From Geobacter sp. (GTDB lineage: Bacteria; Desulfobacterota; Desulfuromonadia; Geobacterales; Pseudopelobacteraceae): a DNA stretch of 33,789 nt. Within the stretch, counting starts at the first letter, position 1, and every line of letters starts with the position of its first letter. The notes under the pieces are model-generated. The model was not told where the DNA came from, did not search any database, and was given only the letters and a program-made list of their open reading frames with translations. A program made the position numbers and the translations under genes. The stretch covers positions 1 to 33,789 of the forward strand of contig PLYK01000137.1 of assembly GCA_003151775.1 (NCBI GenBank), in the 5' to 3' direction. Shown here one piece after another: positions 33,541 to 33,789 of this stretch.

Positions 33541-33789
33541 GGATTATCCCTCGATGCTTGATATGATGGATGAGAAGGCGTCGCGGATTCAGGTTTGACA
33601 AAATCCCGCACTAATTTTTTTATTATTGCACATTACACCGGTATTTCACAAGGAACCGCACTAATATTGCTTGTCCGGAGGTGAATGGTTTGGTATAGTA
33701 ACGGACAAAACTAGTCAGGAATGCGGATGTGCGACAGCGCCGTCGTGGTTCACTGGGACTCGAAACTTACCGATATACCAAGTTTTGCG

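Overview
The window looks like a chromosomal segment of a Geobacter-type Desulfuromonadota/Deltaproteobacterium; this is inferred from gene content and no search was run. Housekeeping blocks are: hslO-truA; two thioredoxin-fold genes; a heme/siroheme block (precorrin-2 dehydrogenase, ccsA/resC, hemA, hemC, cobA-hemD fusion); dksA; a GAF sensor kinase; tRNA-Ala(CGC); and radA. More unusual content is: (i) a minus-strand putative extracellular-electron-transfer block, with a MtrB/PioB-like barrel, a ten-heme DmsE/MtrA-like cytochrome whose first heme site is CX3CH, an orphan MlaF-like ATPase, a PF04392 binding protein, a response regulator and an OmpA lipoprotein; (ii) a compact minus-strand CHAD / ParA / CYTH-Nudix operon next to a Lys-Ala-Pro-rich histone-H1-like protein that carries a ribbon-helix-helix domain. 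I propose (ii) as a candidate polyphosphate-granule positioning/turnover module, and it is the best candidate here for an undescribed system; (iii) a lower-GC stretch with a six-PAS hybrid kinase, a DUF2442 gene and a decayed DUF4160 partner; (iv) a toxin-antitoxin island (Phd/VapC and a TumA-like regulator with a TumE-like remnant) beside tRNA-Ala; (v) two MITE-like long imperfect palindromes, one of which supplies the radA stop codon. All calls come from reading the sequence and the supplied translations, with no database searches.
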